A stretch of 64,000 nt of DNA from Bacteroidota bacterium (GTDB lineage: Bacteria > Bacteroidota > Bacteroidia > NS11-12g > UBA9320): positions 1 through 64,000 of the forward strand of contig CANIKO010000019.1 in assembly GCA_947468275.1 (NCBI GenBank), read 5' to 3'. Under the pieces are notes generated by a model. The model saw nothing but the letters and a program-made list of their open reading frames with translations. It did no database searches and was not told where the DNA came from. Position 1 is the first letter of the stretch, and the number at the start of each line of letters is the position of its first letter. Shown in pieces: positions 1 to 9,209 of this stretch. The position numbers and the translations under genes are program-made.

Positions 1-320
1 GATTGAGCCGCTTCAAAACTGTTTTTATAATCCAATACATTTACACTTGAAGTTTTAATCTTTGTTTTCTCAAACTGAAAAGCAACGGCAACTAAGGTGT
101 TATCTTGTACATGGGTCTCTATAATTTCGCCACTTGTAGAACACATAGCGATTTGAGGAGAACTGAATTGAGTTGATATATTTGAATAAAGAGTAGGTTT
201 GCTTAATATTTGTTTTGATCCAAAACAAAGAACCAGGTCAGCACTAATTTCATTGTGAATGACTTTGCCATCACTATTAGTCCAAGTTATACCGTCGTAA
301 TTTAAAAATGTAGATTTCAT
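1..320 (-). CDS. FIST-domain sensory protein, N-terminal part (runs off the window)
   Basis: The reverse strand reads open from an ATG at 320 to the window edge, about 106 residues. The stretch DLVLCFGS, then IAMCSTSGEI, then a run like LVAVAFQFE is the pattern of the FIST N-terminal domain, a predicted small-ligand sensor usually found beside or fused to histidine kinases, GGDEF proteins or methyl-accepting proteins. No signal peptide is visible, so it should be cytoplasmic. A good promoter lies about 70 bases upstream. The FIST C-terminal domain and any output domain lie outside the window, so the full architecture is unknown. The family call is fairly safe; the role is not. Confidence 0.75.
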   Translation of the reverse strand, partial: MKSTFLNYDGITWTNSDGKVIHNEISADLVLCFGSKQILSKPTLYSNISTQFSSPQIAMCSTSGEIIETHVQDNTLVAVAFQFEKTKIKTSSVNVLDYKNSFEAAQ

Positions 321-392
321 GTTAATTTAATTATTATAAAATATATTCTTTTTTTTGCTCATTTAAATCTAAATTGACTTAATCATGTATGG

Positions 393-422
393 CGAATATA
401 AATTTTATTTTTAAATTACCAA
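393..422 (-). promoter_or_regulatory. Predicted promoter of the FIST gene
   Basis: On the minus strand a TTG (422-420) is followed after exactly 19 bases by TATATTCG (400-393). This matches the Bacteroidota pattern TTTG-N19-TAnnTTTG with one mismatch in the -7 box. The start codon lies about 70 bases downstream. Confidence 0.45.
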
Positions 423-549
423 CTCAAAAGCCACTTTCTCTTCATAAATTTAGAAGTGATTACGATACTGTTACTTAGTTCAACAAAATAGCAGTGTATT
501 AAAGAGGTTGAATTAGCCGATATTTTTAAATATTGGCCGTTTAAAATTA

Positions 550-963
550 TTAAATATTGGTTTCGGTATAATGTTTGAAATTATTTAGGATATTTTGCCA
601 CCCGGCACTTTGCATGTCTATATGGTTTTCGTTCTCCGCATCAAATGTTTCAATAACTTGGGTTGATTTTCCAACTTCTGTAAAAGTGATGGTCACTTTT
701 CTCTCATCGATTAAGGTATAGGAAATAAGTTCGTTTGTTTTTACTAATTCATACCTTCCTTCAAAATCAAATCCAAAACTTCCATCTTTTGCTTCCATTC
801 TAGTAAGAAATTTTCCTCCAGTTCTAAAGTCATTTTCAGCTTTTGGCGCATGCCAATCCTCACTAGCAAAATACCATTGGGTTATGTGTTCTGGCGAGCT
901 CCAAAATTTCCAAACTTTTTCTATAGGGGCATTAATTGTGGCTTTTATTGTTATACTTTCCAT
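550..963 (-). CDS. AHSA1/SRPBCC-family protein
   Basis: A 137-residue protein with the START-like hydrophobic-pocket fold of the AHSA1 family. It begins ITIKATINAPIEKVWKFWSS, the usual first strand and helix, carries the WY.ASEDWHAP region and a GGKF turn, and ends in a long C-terminal helix with the W..IL..F pattern. Length is normal for the single-domain bacterial version. No signal peptide, so it is cytoplasmic. These proteins bind small hydrophobic ligands; some relatives are Hsp90 co-chaperone domains, but substrates of stand-alone bacterial copies are mostly unknown. It stands alone on the minus strand. The 154 bases upstream hold no clear promoter match. Confidence 0.85.
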   Translation of the reverse strand: MESITIKATINAPIEKVWKFWSSPEHITQWYFASEDWHAPKAENDFRTGGKFLTRMEAKDGSFGFDFEGRYELVKTNELISYTLIDERKVTITFTEVGKSTQVIETFDAENENHIDMQSAGWQNILNNFKHYTETNI

Positions 964-1117
964 TAGGTTATTTAAAAAATATTTCTCAAAATATATGATT
1001 TTTTATGAAGGTGGAATTGCAATAAGCGAAACAGAGAAGTTAGAATTTCTAGTGAAAGCTTACCGGAATTTGCCGCAATGAACCTCAATTCTTAAATTCT
1101 AATTAATTATTCAATAC

Positions 1118-1696
1118 TTAATCATTTAACCCTTTACCATTTAGAATTTGAAACATACATTTTTCAACCCGTGACTCACGGGTTTTGGATTGTTTGGGTG
1201 CTGAAAAATGAAGCAGGTAGGCTCTTTGTCGGCCCGGCGTCAATGCTTCAAAAGCAGTTTTTAAGGCCGGTATTTCATCTAATTTAGTTTGAAATTCTGC
1301 TGCCATCTTAAATTCTGTTGGTTTTTTTAGTTCCACTTTCAATCCTGCCTTTTCCACTTCAATAGCCTCATTTATATACGCCTTCAAAATGGGTTGTATT
1401 TCCTTGATTTCACGAACATTGGTGAATCTCATCTGCCTTGCAGCCTGCACATTTTCAGTTTGTTGGACCAATATGCCATTGGTATCATTTAACAAAGCCC
1501 CTTTGAAAAATAATACCGCACAGTATTCTTTAAACACATGGATTAAAACAATATTACTTTTTTGAAATGTGTAACAAGGACATCCCCACTTCAATTCCTC
1601 GGTGAGGCCACAATTAAGAACGATTCCTCTTAATTGCTCCAGTTCTTCCTGCCAGTTTTTGGCTTTATTAAAATAAAAATCAACTTTTGGATTCAA
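1118..1696 (-). CDS. DUF1801/YdeI-OmpD-associated family protein
   Basis: A 192-residue protein with two recognisable parts. Residues 1-120 match the DUF1801 (YdhG-like) fold, with the KWGCPCYTF motif and the FFKGALL strand. The C-terminal 60 residues carry the segment ALTPGRQRAYLLHFS followed by a KSRE-rich stretch, diagnostic of YdeI/OmpD-associated proteins. The E. coli relative YdeI has been linked to bacteriocin and antimicrobial-peptide tolerance, but the biochemical activity is unknown. It is cytoplasmic and has no signal peptide. Length is normal for the family. It lies downstream of, and in the same direction as, the T9SS protein at 1734-2444, 37 bases away. Confidence 0.85.
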   Translation of the reverse strand: MNPKVDFYFNKAKNWQEELEQLRGIVLNCGLTEELKWGCPCYTFQKSNIVLIHVFKEYCAVLFFKGALLNDTNGILVQQTENVQAARQMRFTNVREIKEIQPILKAYINEAIEVEKAGLKVELKKPTEFKMAAEFQTKLDEIPALKTAFEALTPGRQRAYLLHFSAPKQSKTRESRVEKCMFQILNGKGLND

Positions 1697-1733
1697 CTGT
1701 TTTGAGGTGGATATATAGGGTTAATTAAACTAT

Positions 1734-2444
1734 TTACTCCTTCACCAACTTCACTCTTTTAGTAAAAGTTCCATTGTCAAAACTTATCCAATACAATCCC
1801 TTAGGGTAACTAAAGGAAATAGATGATTCTTGACCTTCTAGTTTTTGCGAAGCTATTAACTGACCTTGGCAATTGTAAATAGACAATAAAGTGCCTGGAA
1901 ATACCGCATTTGAATTAATGGTAAGTTTATCGGCTTTTAAAGGGTTGGGATAAACAATCTTTGAGTTACTAATTATTTCTTGGGTTACTGCGGTGCCAGT
2001 TACCACTATTGAAAAGTTTTTGATACTATCGGGTTGTGATACTGCAAAGGATCCTAATTTGGCATAAATTTTTAATATAATTTGAAGTTTAAAGGTTCCT
2101 GCTTTGGCAGGAATGCCGGATATTAATGCACAACCAGTTTCGGCAGGAGTATAGGTTTTTCGGGGTTTGTTAAGCTGAAAAGTCAATCCGTCGGGCATTC
2201 CATTTACTTTTACAATAGTGGCCGAATCGATGGAGGCAGCCGTAGGGTTTCCAAAAAGTAGAACAGTGGTATCCTTTATTATTTTAAATTGTAATACCTG
2301 ATTATATGCAGTGCTTACTGCCGCGTCTGGCAAAGAAGAAGGATAAAATCCTGGTTGGGTAATTGAATTATCAGGAGTGCATTGTGCGTTAACTTTTAAG
2401 ACTGCTAAAAAAAATAGTGATAGTATAAGAAGATTTTTGGTCAT
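1734..2444 (-). CDS. T9SS type A sorting-domain protein, secreted, function unknown
   Basis: A 236-residue exported protein. Residues 1-20 form a signal peptide ending in NAQ. The C-terminal 75 residues are a type A T9SS sorting domain: a YPNP motif, then a strand with LLSIYNCQGQ, then a glycine-containing strand (KGLYWISF) and the final basic V.LVKE end. Between them is a beta-rich domain of about 140 residues that resembles an Ig-like fold of the putative-binding type (SGIPAKAGTF), but I cannot name it. It starts 14 bases from the divergent TonB-dependent receptor gene, so the two may share regulation. Likely surface-attached or released. Confidence 0.8.
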   Translation of the reverse strand: MTKNLLILSLFFLAVLKVNAQCTPDNSITQPGFYPSSLPDAAVSTAYNQVLQFKIIKDTTVLLFGNPTAASIDSATIVKVNGMPDGLTFQLNKPRKTYTPAETGCALISGIPAKAGTFKLQIILKIYAKLGSFAVSQPDSIKNFSIVVTGTAVTQEIISNSKIVYPNPLKADKLTINSNAVFPGTLLSIYNCQGQLIASQKLEGQESSISFSYPKGLYWISFDNGTFTKRVKLVKE

Positions 2445-2458
2445 TTGAAGAATTATTT

Positions 2459-4792
2459 ATGAAATACAATTTTAAACTATTTATAGGTGGTGTCAAAATT
2501 ATTTTGATAGCTGTTTTTATTTATGGAGGATTTTTACCTGCTCAAATTTTGGTAAGAGGAATTATTATGACTACCGATTCGGTAAATCGGCTAAGTAATG
2601 CAACAGTTAAAAACTTAACTACCCAAATAGGAACGCTATCTAATGATTCTGGTTTTTATAAAATTGTGGTTCAAAATGGCGACCAATTAGAGATTAGCAA
2701 AACAGGTTTTGTGACAAAGCGAATCCTTTGTAACGGCGAAACGGTTTTAAATATCGCCCTATCTGTTTCTGAAAATTTACTGGATGAAATTGTGGTTTCG
2801 GCCAGCAAAGGTGATCAATCTTTAAAAAACACTTCGGTATCAATGGAGATTATTAAACCGTATTTAATATACAATAAAAATCCTGCAACGGCAGAAAATA
2901 CTGTGGATCAGATACCTGGAGTGCAAACGCTAAACGGTCAAGTAGTGATACGAAGTGGAAGCGGCTGGAGCTATGGAACCGGCAGCCGGGTGATGGTAAT
3001 GTTGGATGGCATGCCAATGCTTTCGGGAGATGGAGGAGCGGTGCAATGGTCGTTTTTACCTGTTGAAAACATTGAAAATATTGAAGTGATAAAAGGAGCT
3101 TCCTCGGTTTTGTTTGGTTCATCAGCTCTGAACGGAGTAATAAATATAAGAACTAGTAAACCTAAAGCAGCACCCGAAACCAAAATTTCCACCTTTTATG
3201 GATTTTATAGTAATGCCGCCAATGATGGCTTAAACTGGAACAACTCTAAATTATTGTCAGTTTATGGTATACGGGCGTTTCACTCGCAAAAGGTGGGTAA
3301 AAATTCATTAGCAATTACACTCAATGGATTTAATGATGATGGTTATCGAATGAGTGATGGCGACCAGCGGATTCGCTTTGGAGCCCAGTACAGTCATGAC
3401 ATTAATAGGTTCAAAAATTATAAAATCAATGGATTGGTTGGACTAAATGGAAATATTCAAACGGGTAAAAGTAGCTCGTTTTTACTTTGGGAAAATAACA
3501 AATTGGCATATACTGCATTGGATAGCAACTTTACCAAAAGCAATACCTTTAGATTGAACATTGACCCATATTTAATAATTAATCCCCGCGGCATTAGAGG
3601 ATGGAAGCATTTAATACAAGGCCGCTATTTTAGGCTAGGTAATAGTATTGAAAATAATTCGGCAGGTAGCAGTAATCAAAGCAACTTTTCAAATACTTGG
3701 TTTGGCGAATATCAATTGTCAAAAGCGATTACTAAAAATATCAAGGTGATTGGAGGTATCACCGGAAATTATGCTGCAACAGAATCGCCGCTTTATCAGG
3801 GAAACCAAACGGCTACTAACAAAGCTATTTATTTGCAAGCTAACCAAAAAGCAGGAAAATGGAATTTAGATGCAGGAATACGGTATGAAAATTATAGGCT
3901 CAATAAATACAAAGAATCTAAGCCCGTGGTTCGGGCAGGAGTGAGTCGTGAAATAACAAAGGCTACATTTTTGAGAGCTTCATTTGGGCAAGGTTACCGT
4001 TTTCCAACTATAGCCGAGTCGTATATTCAAACCTCGGTAGGACCTATAAAAATTTACCCCAATAATAATTTAAAATCAGAAAAAGGCTGGAATGCAGAAA
4101 TAGGAGTGAAGCAAGGAATGAAAGTTGGAAAAATGAATAGCTTATTAGATGTGGCTGCATTTTGGATGCATTATGACCGTATGATGGAATTTACCTTTGC
4201 CCAATGGGAAACTAATTCAGGTCCTCCTTCTTACGGTGCTGGATTTAAATCATTAAATGTATCCGATGCTCAGATTCAGGGAATTGATATTTCATTTGCC
4301 GGTAGCCGTAAATGGAAACAAGCGGAGCTTAAATGGTTGGGAGGTTACACTTTTTCAAAGGCCATCGCCACTAAGCCAGATGAAGTTTTTTACACGGATT
4401 CAATGGGCCATCAACTTTCATTTAAATCAACAAGCAGCGATACAATTGGTAATTATTTGAAATACCGACCCAAACATTTGGTGCGAATGGATGTGCAATT
4501 TGAACATAAAGGTTGGGAAGCAGGAGTAAGTGGCAGATATAATAGTTATCTTCAAAATATTGATTTAGCCTTTGTCTCAATCCCTATTGCCTTAGCAGTG
4601 CCTGGTATTCAAGCCATGAGGGATAAAGGAAAACACGGCGATTATATTATTGATTTGCGATTTGCAAAAAGCTTTAAAAAAATAAAATATTCGCTATTAA
4701 TTAATAATCTTCTTAACAGACAATACATGACCCGCCCTTGCGATATGAGACCCCCAAGAACTATTATGCTTCAAATAAATTGGAAGATTTGA
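2459..4792 (+). CDS. TonB-dependent outer-membrane receptor
   Basis: A 777-residue outer-membrane protein. A signal peptide occupies residues 1-29 (LPAQ end). Residues 30-115 form a carboxypeptidase-regulatory-like domain, typical of Bacteroidota receptors. The plug follows, with IVVSAS at the TonB-box position, TVDQIPGVQ, and VMLDGMPM...GVINI. The rest is a beta-barrel ending in a C-terminal strand that closes with an aromatic-basic end. There is no SusD partner nearby, so this is more like a siderophore, cobalamin or metal receptor than a SusC glycan importer, but the substrate cannot be read from sequence. The small T9SS protein is divergent, 14 bases away. Confidence 0.92.
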   Translation: MKYNFKLFIGGVKIILIAVFIYGGFLPAQILVRGIIMTTDSVNRLSNATVKNLTTQIGTLSNDSGFYKIVVQNGDQLEISKTGFVTKRILCNGETVLNIALSVSENLLDEIVVSASKGDQSLKNTSVSMEIIKPYLIYNKNPATAENTVDQIPGVQTLNGQVVIRSGSGWSYGTGSRVMVMLDGMPMLSGDGGAVQWSFLPVENIENIEVIKGASSVLFGSSALNGVINIRTSKPKAAPETKISTFYGFYSNAANDGLNWNNSKLLSVYGIRAFHSQKVGKNSLAITLNGFNDDGYRMSDGDQRIRFGAQYSHDINRFKNYKINGLVGLNGNIQTGKSSSFLLWENNKLAYTALDSNFTKSNTFRLNIDPYLIINPRGIRGWKHLIQGRYFRLGNSIENNSAGSSNQSNFSNTWFGEYQLSKAITKNIKVIGGITGNYAATESPLYQGNQTATNKAIYLQANQKAGKWNLDAGIRYENYRLNKYKESKPVVRAGVSREITKATFLRASFGQGYRFPTIAESYIQTSVGPIKIYPNNNLKSEKGWNAEIGVKQGMKVGKMNSLLDVAAFWMHYDRMMEFTFAQWETNSGPPSYGAGFKSLNVSDAQIQGIDISFAGSRKWKQAELKWLGGYTFSKAIATKPDEVFYTDSMGHQLSFKSTSSDTIGNYLKYRPKHLVRMDVQFEHKGWEAGVSGRYNSYLQNIDLAFVSIPIALAVPGIQAMRDKGKHGDYIIDLRFAKSFKKIKYSLLINNLLNRQYMTRPCDMRPPRTIMLQINWKI

Positions 4793-4896
4793 TTGTAAGT
4801 TAATGTTGGTATTAAATATATCTAAAAATTGAAATTTCACTTTTCATTATCAAAAATATTTACTTGCTTTGGACACAAATTCTTATAATAAACACA

Positions 4897-6348
4897 ATGC
4901 GATATTTATATTTGTTAAGCCTAATTCTATTAGCTTCCGTTACATATAGTAATAGTAAAGAAAATTCACCTTTGCCTAATGATAGCAAAGACAAGGTAGA
5001 TTTATTAAATGATAGAGCGGATAAGTTTTTAGCTAATCCCACCGAAGCTAGTTGTAATACAGCCAAATCAATTGCATTGGATGCGGCTGCAATGGCGGAA
5101 CGATTGGATTATAGGATGGGAATGCAGCGGAGCTACAAGCAGTTGGTAGTTATTTATAATACCTTAGATATTAAAGTTCAGGCTATTAAATATAAAACTA
5201 AAGCTACTATGGTAGATATTAGTAAAGAGGTAAAAGAAAAAAGCGATCAAATAGAAAAGCAAAATAGGGAAATTGAAAAACAAGAGGCCGAAATGAGACG
5301 CAAGAATGAGGAAATTTTAAAACAAAAGGCCAACGAGGAGAAAATAAAACAAGAAGTTCAGGTTTTAGAAAATGATAAGTCAGCCAATAAGGAGCTAATT
5401 GCCCAAAAACAAAAAGAGCTTTCAAAAACATCCGGACAGTTAATAGTGATGACCGAAGCTGCAGTAAAATTGGCTACTGAAAACAAACTTTTAGAACAAG
5501 CTAAACTTATTAAAGAACTTGAGGTAGAACAGCGAAAGCTCGAGAACATAAATTTAAAAAATCAACAGTATTATTTGCTGCTTTTTGTAGCAGTATTATT
5601 TGCCCTCGCTTCGGTTTTGTTTAATTTATATAAAACAAAACAACGAACCGCAAAGGAATTAGCCAAAAAAACAGAAATTATTATTGCGGAGAAAAAACGA
5701 TCAGATGAATTGCTTCTGAATATATTACCATTACAAACTGCCAATGAACTAAAAGCGAATGGCAAGGCTATAGCAAGAGATTATGAAATGGTGACCGTAT
5801 TATTTACCGACTTCAAAGACTTTACATTAGTAAGTGAAAAATTAAGTCCTAAAGATTTGGTAGACGTTATCGATATGTGTTACATAGAGTTTGATAACAT
5901 TACCGAAAAATTTGGTATCGAGAAAATAAAAACAATTGGTGATGCCTATTTATGCGCTCAGGGGTTGGCAAATGATGATTTACCTTCACAAAAACAGCAC
6001 GATCCTTCTAGGGTTATAAACGCCGCCCTTGAAATAATAGATTATATGTCCAAGATGTATGATCAGAGAATAGCGGAGGGAAAACCATTTTTTAGAATTC
6101 GTATCGGTGTTCATAGTGGCCCTTTGGTAGCAGGTGTAGTGGGGCGCAAAAAATTTGCTTATGATATTTGGGGTGATACTGTGAATACTGCTGCACGAAT
6201 GGAACAAAATAGTGAACCTGGAAAAGTTAATGTTTCAGCTAATACCTACAACATGGTTAAGGACCAATATAATTTTATTCATCGTGGTAAAATAGAAGCT
6301 AAAAACAAGGGACAAATTGATATGTATTTTGTTGAAAAAAAGTCTTAA
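4897..6348 (+). CDS. Membrane class III adenylate cyclase with coiled coil
   Basis: I start this at the ATG at 4897 (483 residues) because it opens with a good signal peptide; a TTG at 4864 would add 11 residues. After the signal peptide come a short helical region, a charged coiled coil (about residues 105-220), one membrane helix (about 226-246), the EKKRSDELLLNILP linker usual in Bacteroidota cyclases, and the catalytic domain. Metal-binding Asp305 (FTDF) and Asp349 (IGDAY) are present. Lys345 and Asp423 are the adenine-selecting pair, and Asn430/Arg434 (NTAAR) the transition-state pair. So it should make cAMP, not cGMP. The N-terminal region is much shorter than the long TPR arrays common in relatives. 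It converges on the L,D-transpeptidase gene. Confidence 0.9.
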   Translation: MRYLYLLSLILLASVTYSNSKENSPLPNDSKDKVDLLNDRADKFLANPTEASCNTAKSIALDAAAMAERLDYRMGMQRSYKQLVVIYNTLDIKVQAIKYKTKATMVDISKEVKEKSDQIEKQNREIEKQEAEMRRKNEEILKQKANEEKIKQEVQVLENDKSANKELIAQKQKELSKTSGQLIVMTEAAVKLATENKLLEQAKLIKELEVEQRKLENINLKNQQYYLLLFVAVLFALASVLFNLYKTKQRTAKELAKKTEIIIAEKKRSDELLLNILPLQTANELKANGKAIARDYEMVTVLFTDFKDFTLVSEKLSPKDLVDVIDMCYIEFDNITEKFGIEKIKTIGDAYLCAQGLANDDLPSQKQHDPSRVINAALEIIDYMSKMYDQRIAEGKPFFRIRIGVHSGPLVAGVVGRKKFAYDIWGDTVNTAARMEQNSEPGKVNVSANTYNMVKDQYNFIHRGKIEAKNKGQIDMYFVEKKS

Positions 6349-6365
6349 ACGATAGTAAATCGGTG

Positions 6366-8168
6366 TTATTCTTTTAATCTTTTAGCAACGGCATTATTTT
6401 TTCTATAGATGTCTTTTAAAAATAGCATACTTCCATCCTCATTAAAAACTATGGTTTTATAATCAATATAAACCGGAATAGTATTTTTAAGTCTTATACT
6501 TACTGTAGTCTTAATCGGTTTTAATAAAGAATCTTCAATTTGTAAGGAACTGTCATAGGGCTGCAATCCCATCTTTAATCTAAAATTATCAACCAATAAA
6601 CTGTCGTTTTGGAGTCGTAATAAAAACTCTGCCATTTCCACTGGATAATTTAATCGAACACATCCATGACTGACGGATCTGTTAGTTTGGCTAAATTTTC
6701 CTTTTTCAGGAGTATCGTGCATGTAGATATTATGTCCATTCGGAAAATTAAATTTCAGATTTCCCAATGAATTAGCATTACCCGCTTTTTGCCTTATTTT
6801 AACAGGCACTTCATAAGGTTTGTATTTTTTCCAGTTAATACTAGATGGGGAAACAACTTTTCCATCCAGCAGTACTTCAAATCCTTTACGGGATAAATAG
6901 TTTGGATTACTCACTATCTGATGATACATTTCTTTGCCTATAATGCTATTAGGAACCGTCCAGGTGGGGTTTATGATTATTTCCCGTATTCGAGAACCAA
7001 TAACAGGTGTTTCTGTATTAATTGGTCTTGTCCTAGCATTTCTAGTTTTTAAATATTCTTTATATTTTTCATCATAATTTTCAGCTTTGCTTTTACCTAC
7101 ACACACCTTCATTATTTTAGTACTATCATTTTGAAGAATAGCCTTAAATTCCGTAAGGTTCACATAAACGAATTGGCCTGAATCTGGTTTTGAAAACCAA
7201 CGTTCACGCTCTAGACTAACCAAAACATTATCCACCAAATTGGAGACAGGGCCGCAAACAGTTTTAATAAATATGGAATCTACTTTTCCAGGTGTTAGGC
7301 TAAAAACTTCACGGGTTTTAGATATATATTTTTCGCGATTAGATGCAATTTGCACTTTAATATTTTCAGTTAAATCAGTTTGTGCTAGCCATATCATTTC
7401 CATTCGTTGGTCAACTACCCTACTGTTATAATCTGAACTTATATTTTGAGATGTATCAATATTAATAATGGTATTTTTTTTTAAATATTCACAATAGCTT
7501 TTATATACTAATTGAAGGGAATGGTATTTAATAGACCAAGGCCTTTTTAAAATAATAGAATCATGGAAAGTTCGGGGATGCTGCAATACTGAGAATAAAT
7601 TGAATGACTTTGCACGAACAAGAGGCATTTCATAAAAAGGTTTATAAAATCTATGTGGGTCAATTCTTCCTAAGGCTAAGTCATTATAAATACTGATAAC
7701 GGACATTGAAATCAGATAATCCAAATCCGAAAGAAATTGATATTCAACATCGGAATTAATTTCTTTGAGGCGGTCAAATCTTTTTAAATGAATTTTTATT
7801 AATTCACCATTATAAAATTTTGAAGGTAATCCATGTTCCTCAGTGGAGAATAGTACTTCGTTTAAGTGCACTCTAACCATTGAATCTTTTAAAAAACTTA
7901 ACCAAACAGGAAGACCATCGTGTTCGATGTAAAACTTTTTTAGGGTGTCAGCAAATCTTACATCGTATATTCCCTTTGGTTTATATGATGAGTCTTTTGC
8001 TTTTATTATCATTAAATCAGAAAGTTTTTCAGGATTTAATCCTTTAAAAATTTCTTCAACGGGGATTCCTACATCTTCGGTAAGTTTTTTTTTACATGAA
8101 TAAATACTTAACAGAAGTAATCCTGAAAAAAAAAGTGCAGATAATTTTAAGTTAATTTTAATGCCCAA
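6366..8168 (-). CDS. Lipoprotein L,D-transpeptidase with scaffold domain (YcbB/LdtD-like)
   Basis: A 600-residue cell-wall enzyme. The N-terminal segment ends in a lipobox (IYSC, Cys25) followed by lysines, so it is a lipoprotein. Residues 30-330 form the helical scaffold/inhibitor region seen in YcbB-like enzymes. The YkuD catalytic domain holds His484 (YMHDTP) and the SVSHGCVRL motif with catalytic Cys503 and Arg505. It should form 3-3 cross-links in, or attach proteins to, peptidoglycan. The first codon is TTG; no in-frame ATG precedes the signal peptide, and a TATTTTTG box sits 11 bases upstream, which supports this start. A second, unrelated-type L,D-transpeptidase lies just upstream. 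Confidence 0.88.
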   Translation of the reverse strand: MGIKINLKLSALFFSGLLLLSIYSCKKKLTEDVGIPVEEIFKGLNPEKLSDLMIIKAKDSSYKPKGIYDVRFADTLKKFYIEHDGLPVWLSFLKDSMVRVHLNEVLFSTEEHGLPSKFYNGELIKIHLKRFDRLKEINSDVEYQFLSDLDYLISMSVISIYNDLALGRIDPHRFYKPFYEMPLVRAKSFNLFSVLQHPRTFHDSIILKRPWSIKYHSLQLVYKSYCEYLKKNTIINIDTSQNISSDYNSRVVDQRMEMIWLAQTDLTENIKVQIASNREKYISKTREVFSLTPGKVDSIFIKTVCGPVSNLVDNVLVSLERERWFSKPDSGQFVYVNLTEFKAILQNDSTKIMKVCVGKSKAENYDEKYKEYLKTRNARTRPINTETPVIGSRIREIIINPTWTVPNSIIGKEMYHQIVSNPNYLSRKGFEVLLDGKVVSPSSINWKKYKPYEVPVKIRQKAGNANSLGNLKFNFPNGHNIYMHDTPEKGKFSQTNRSVSHGCVRLNYPVEMAEFLLRLQNDSLLVDNFRLKMGLQPYDSSLQIEDSLLKPIKTTVSIRLKNTIPVYIDYKTIVFNEDGSMLFLKDIYRKNNAVAKRLKE

Positions 8169-8178
8169 TTATTTTAGG

Positions 8179-8186
8179 CAAAAATA
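8179..8186 (-). promoter_or_regulatory. -7 box (TATTTTTG) of the lipoprotein L,D-transpeptidase gene
   Basis: The minus strand carries TATTTTTG, a perfect TAnnTTTG, in the 25-base gap before the TTG start at 8168. It suggests the gene has its own promoter as well as any read-through from the gene at 8194. No TTG lies at the ideal -33 spacing. Confidence 0.4.
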
Positions 8187-8193
8187 ATGCTTC

Positions 8194-9027
8194 CTACATA
8201 TTTTGGTAGAAATCTTTCACGGGGTAATTTGAATTAATTAACTCCGACTTTTTAAGATAATTTTTATCAGGATAATAGATGAATAAGCAAGATCCACCTT
8301 CGATAATATTGATAACCCATTTGTTTATTTTTTCAGAAACAGCTGGGCAGCCCTGACTACGACCAAGTCGCTTGTTTGAACGGATATAGCGACTGTTTAC
8401 ATAATCAGCGCCGTGCATCACGATTCCTCTATCAAAAGCATTATCATTAAATCCTTCTTCTACGCCGTGCAATCTCAATGAAAAATCATTTTTACCAATA
8501 TAATCGGTTCCTGTAACATAAAAACCAAGGCTGCTTTTAAAACTCTCGGCTTGATTAGAAAAGGACCGAGCGTATTCCTCTCCACTATTTCGGCCATGTG
8601 AAACCAAATCATGAACTACGATTTTATGTTTAACAAGATCAAGCACCCACATGCGGCGTTGAGCAGAGGATAATTCAAAATCCATTACGGTAAGATAACG
8701 CGAATTGGAAATCATGCCTTCACTTTTCATTATTAAATATCCTTTATAAGCTTTTTCAAAAACATCATAATTGAGTTTGTTCCATTTTTTGAAACCTAAT
8801 GAGTTATAAAGTTCAATAGAAGAGTGTTCATAATAATTGAAGGATGAGTCACCAGAGGCTTCATTGTTTATAATCTGTGAAGATAATTGTTCTGCAAAAA
8901 TTTCATTATTATCAATGGATTTGTTTCCTGTTGATAATCCTTTGAAAGTAGTAGATTGGAAAGAAAGAAATATCAATGATACTAGTACCACTGTTACCGC
9001 TTGATTTATAATCCATTTATTTTTCAT
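8194..9027 (-). CDS. Murein L,D-transpeptidase catalytic-domain protein (YkuD_2 type)
   Basis: I place the start at the ATG at 9027 (277 residues) because it opens directly on KNKWII and a hydrophobic signal/anchor segment; an ATG at 9054 would add nine residues. The C-terminal half has the YkuD_2 signature: IVMHGADY and GRSQGCPAVS with the catalytic Cys, plus the upstream SLRLHGVEEG segment. This subfamily is common in Bacteroidota and lacks the HGCVRL motif of classic YkuD enzymes. Expected role: peptidoglycan cross-linking or trimming in the periplasm. It precedes the lipoprotein-type enzyme by 25 bases in the same direction, so the two are likely expressed together. Confidence 0.85.
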   Translation of the reverse strand: MKNKWIINQAVTVVLVSLIFLSFQSTTFKGLSTGNKSIDNNEIFAEQLSSQIINNEASGDSSFNYYEHSSIELYNSLGFKKWNKLNYDVFEKAYKGYLIMKSEGMISNSRYLTVMDFELSSAQRRMWVLDLVKHKIVVHDLVSHGRNSGEEYARSFSNQAESFKSSLGFYVTGTDYIGKNDFSLRLHGVEEGFNDNAFDRGIVMHGADYVNSRYIRSNKRLGRSQGCPAVSEKINKWVINIIEGGSCLFIYYPDKNYLKKSELINSNYPVKDFYQNM

Positions 9028-9209
9028 TTTTTTGGAGATTGGCAAATAAAACATAATTATACGGAAATAAAAATTTTATAGTCTGCAAGGCTAACGCAAT
9101 TGTTATGCCTAAAAGTATAATTTCAACTTCAGTATTTTTTAAATATCTGAAAAACAGAGCATTAAAAATAATTTAGTAAAAAATCATTTAAAAAGGTTTG
9201 GTTTGAAGC

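Noticed and set aside
884-1081. Plus-strand frame of 65 codons with a hydrophobic N-terminus
   Set aside because: Its first half is antisense to the AHSA1-like gene, its start has no promoter or ribosome site, and the remaining 28 codons match nothing I know.
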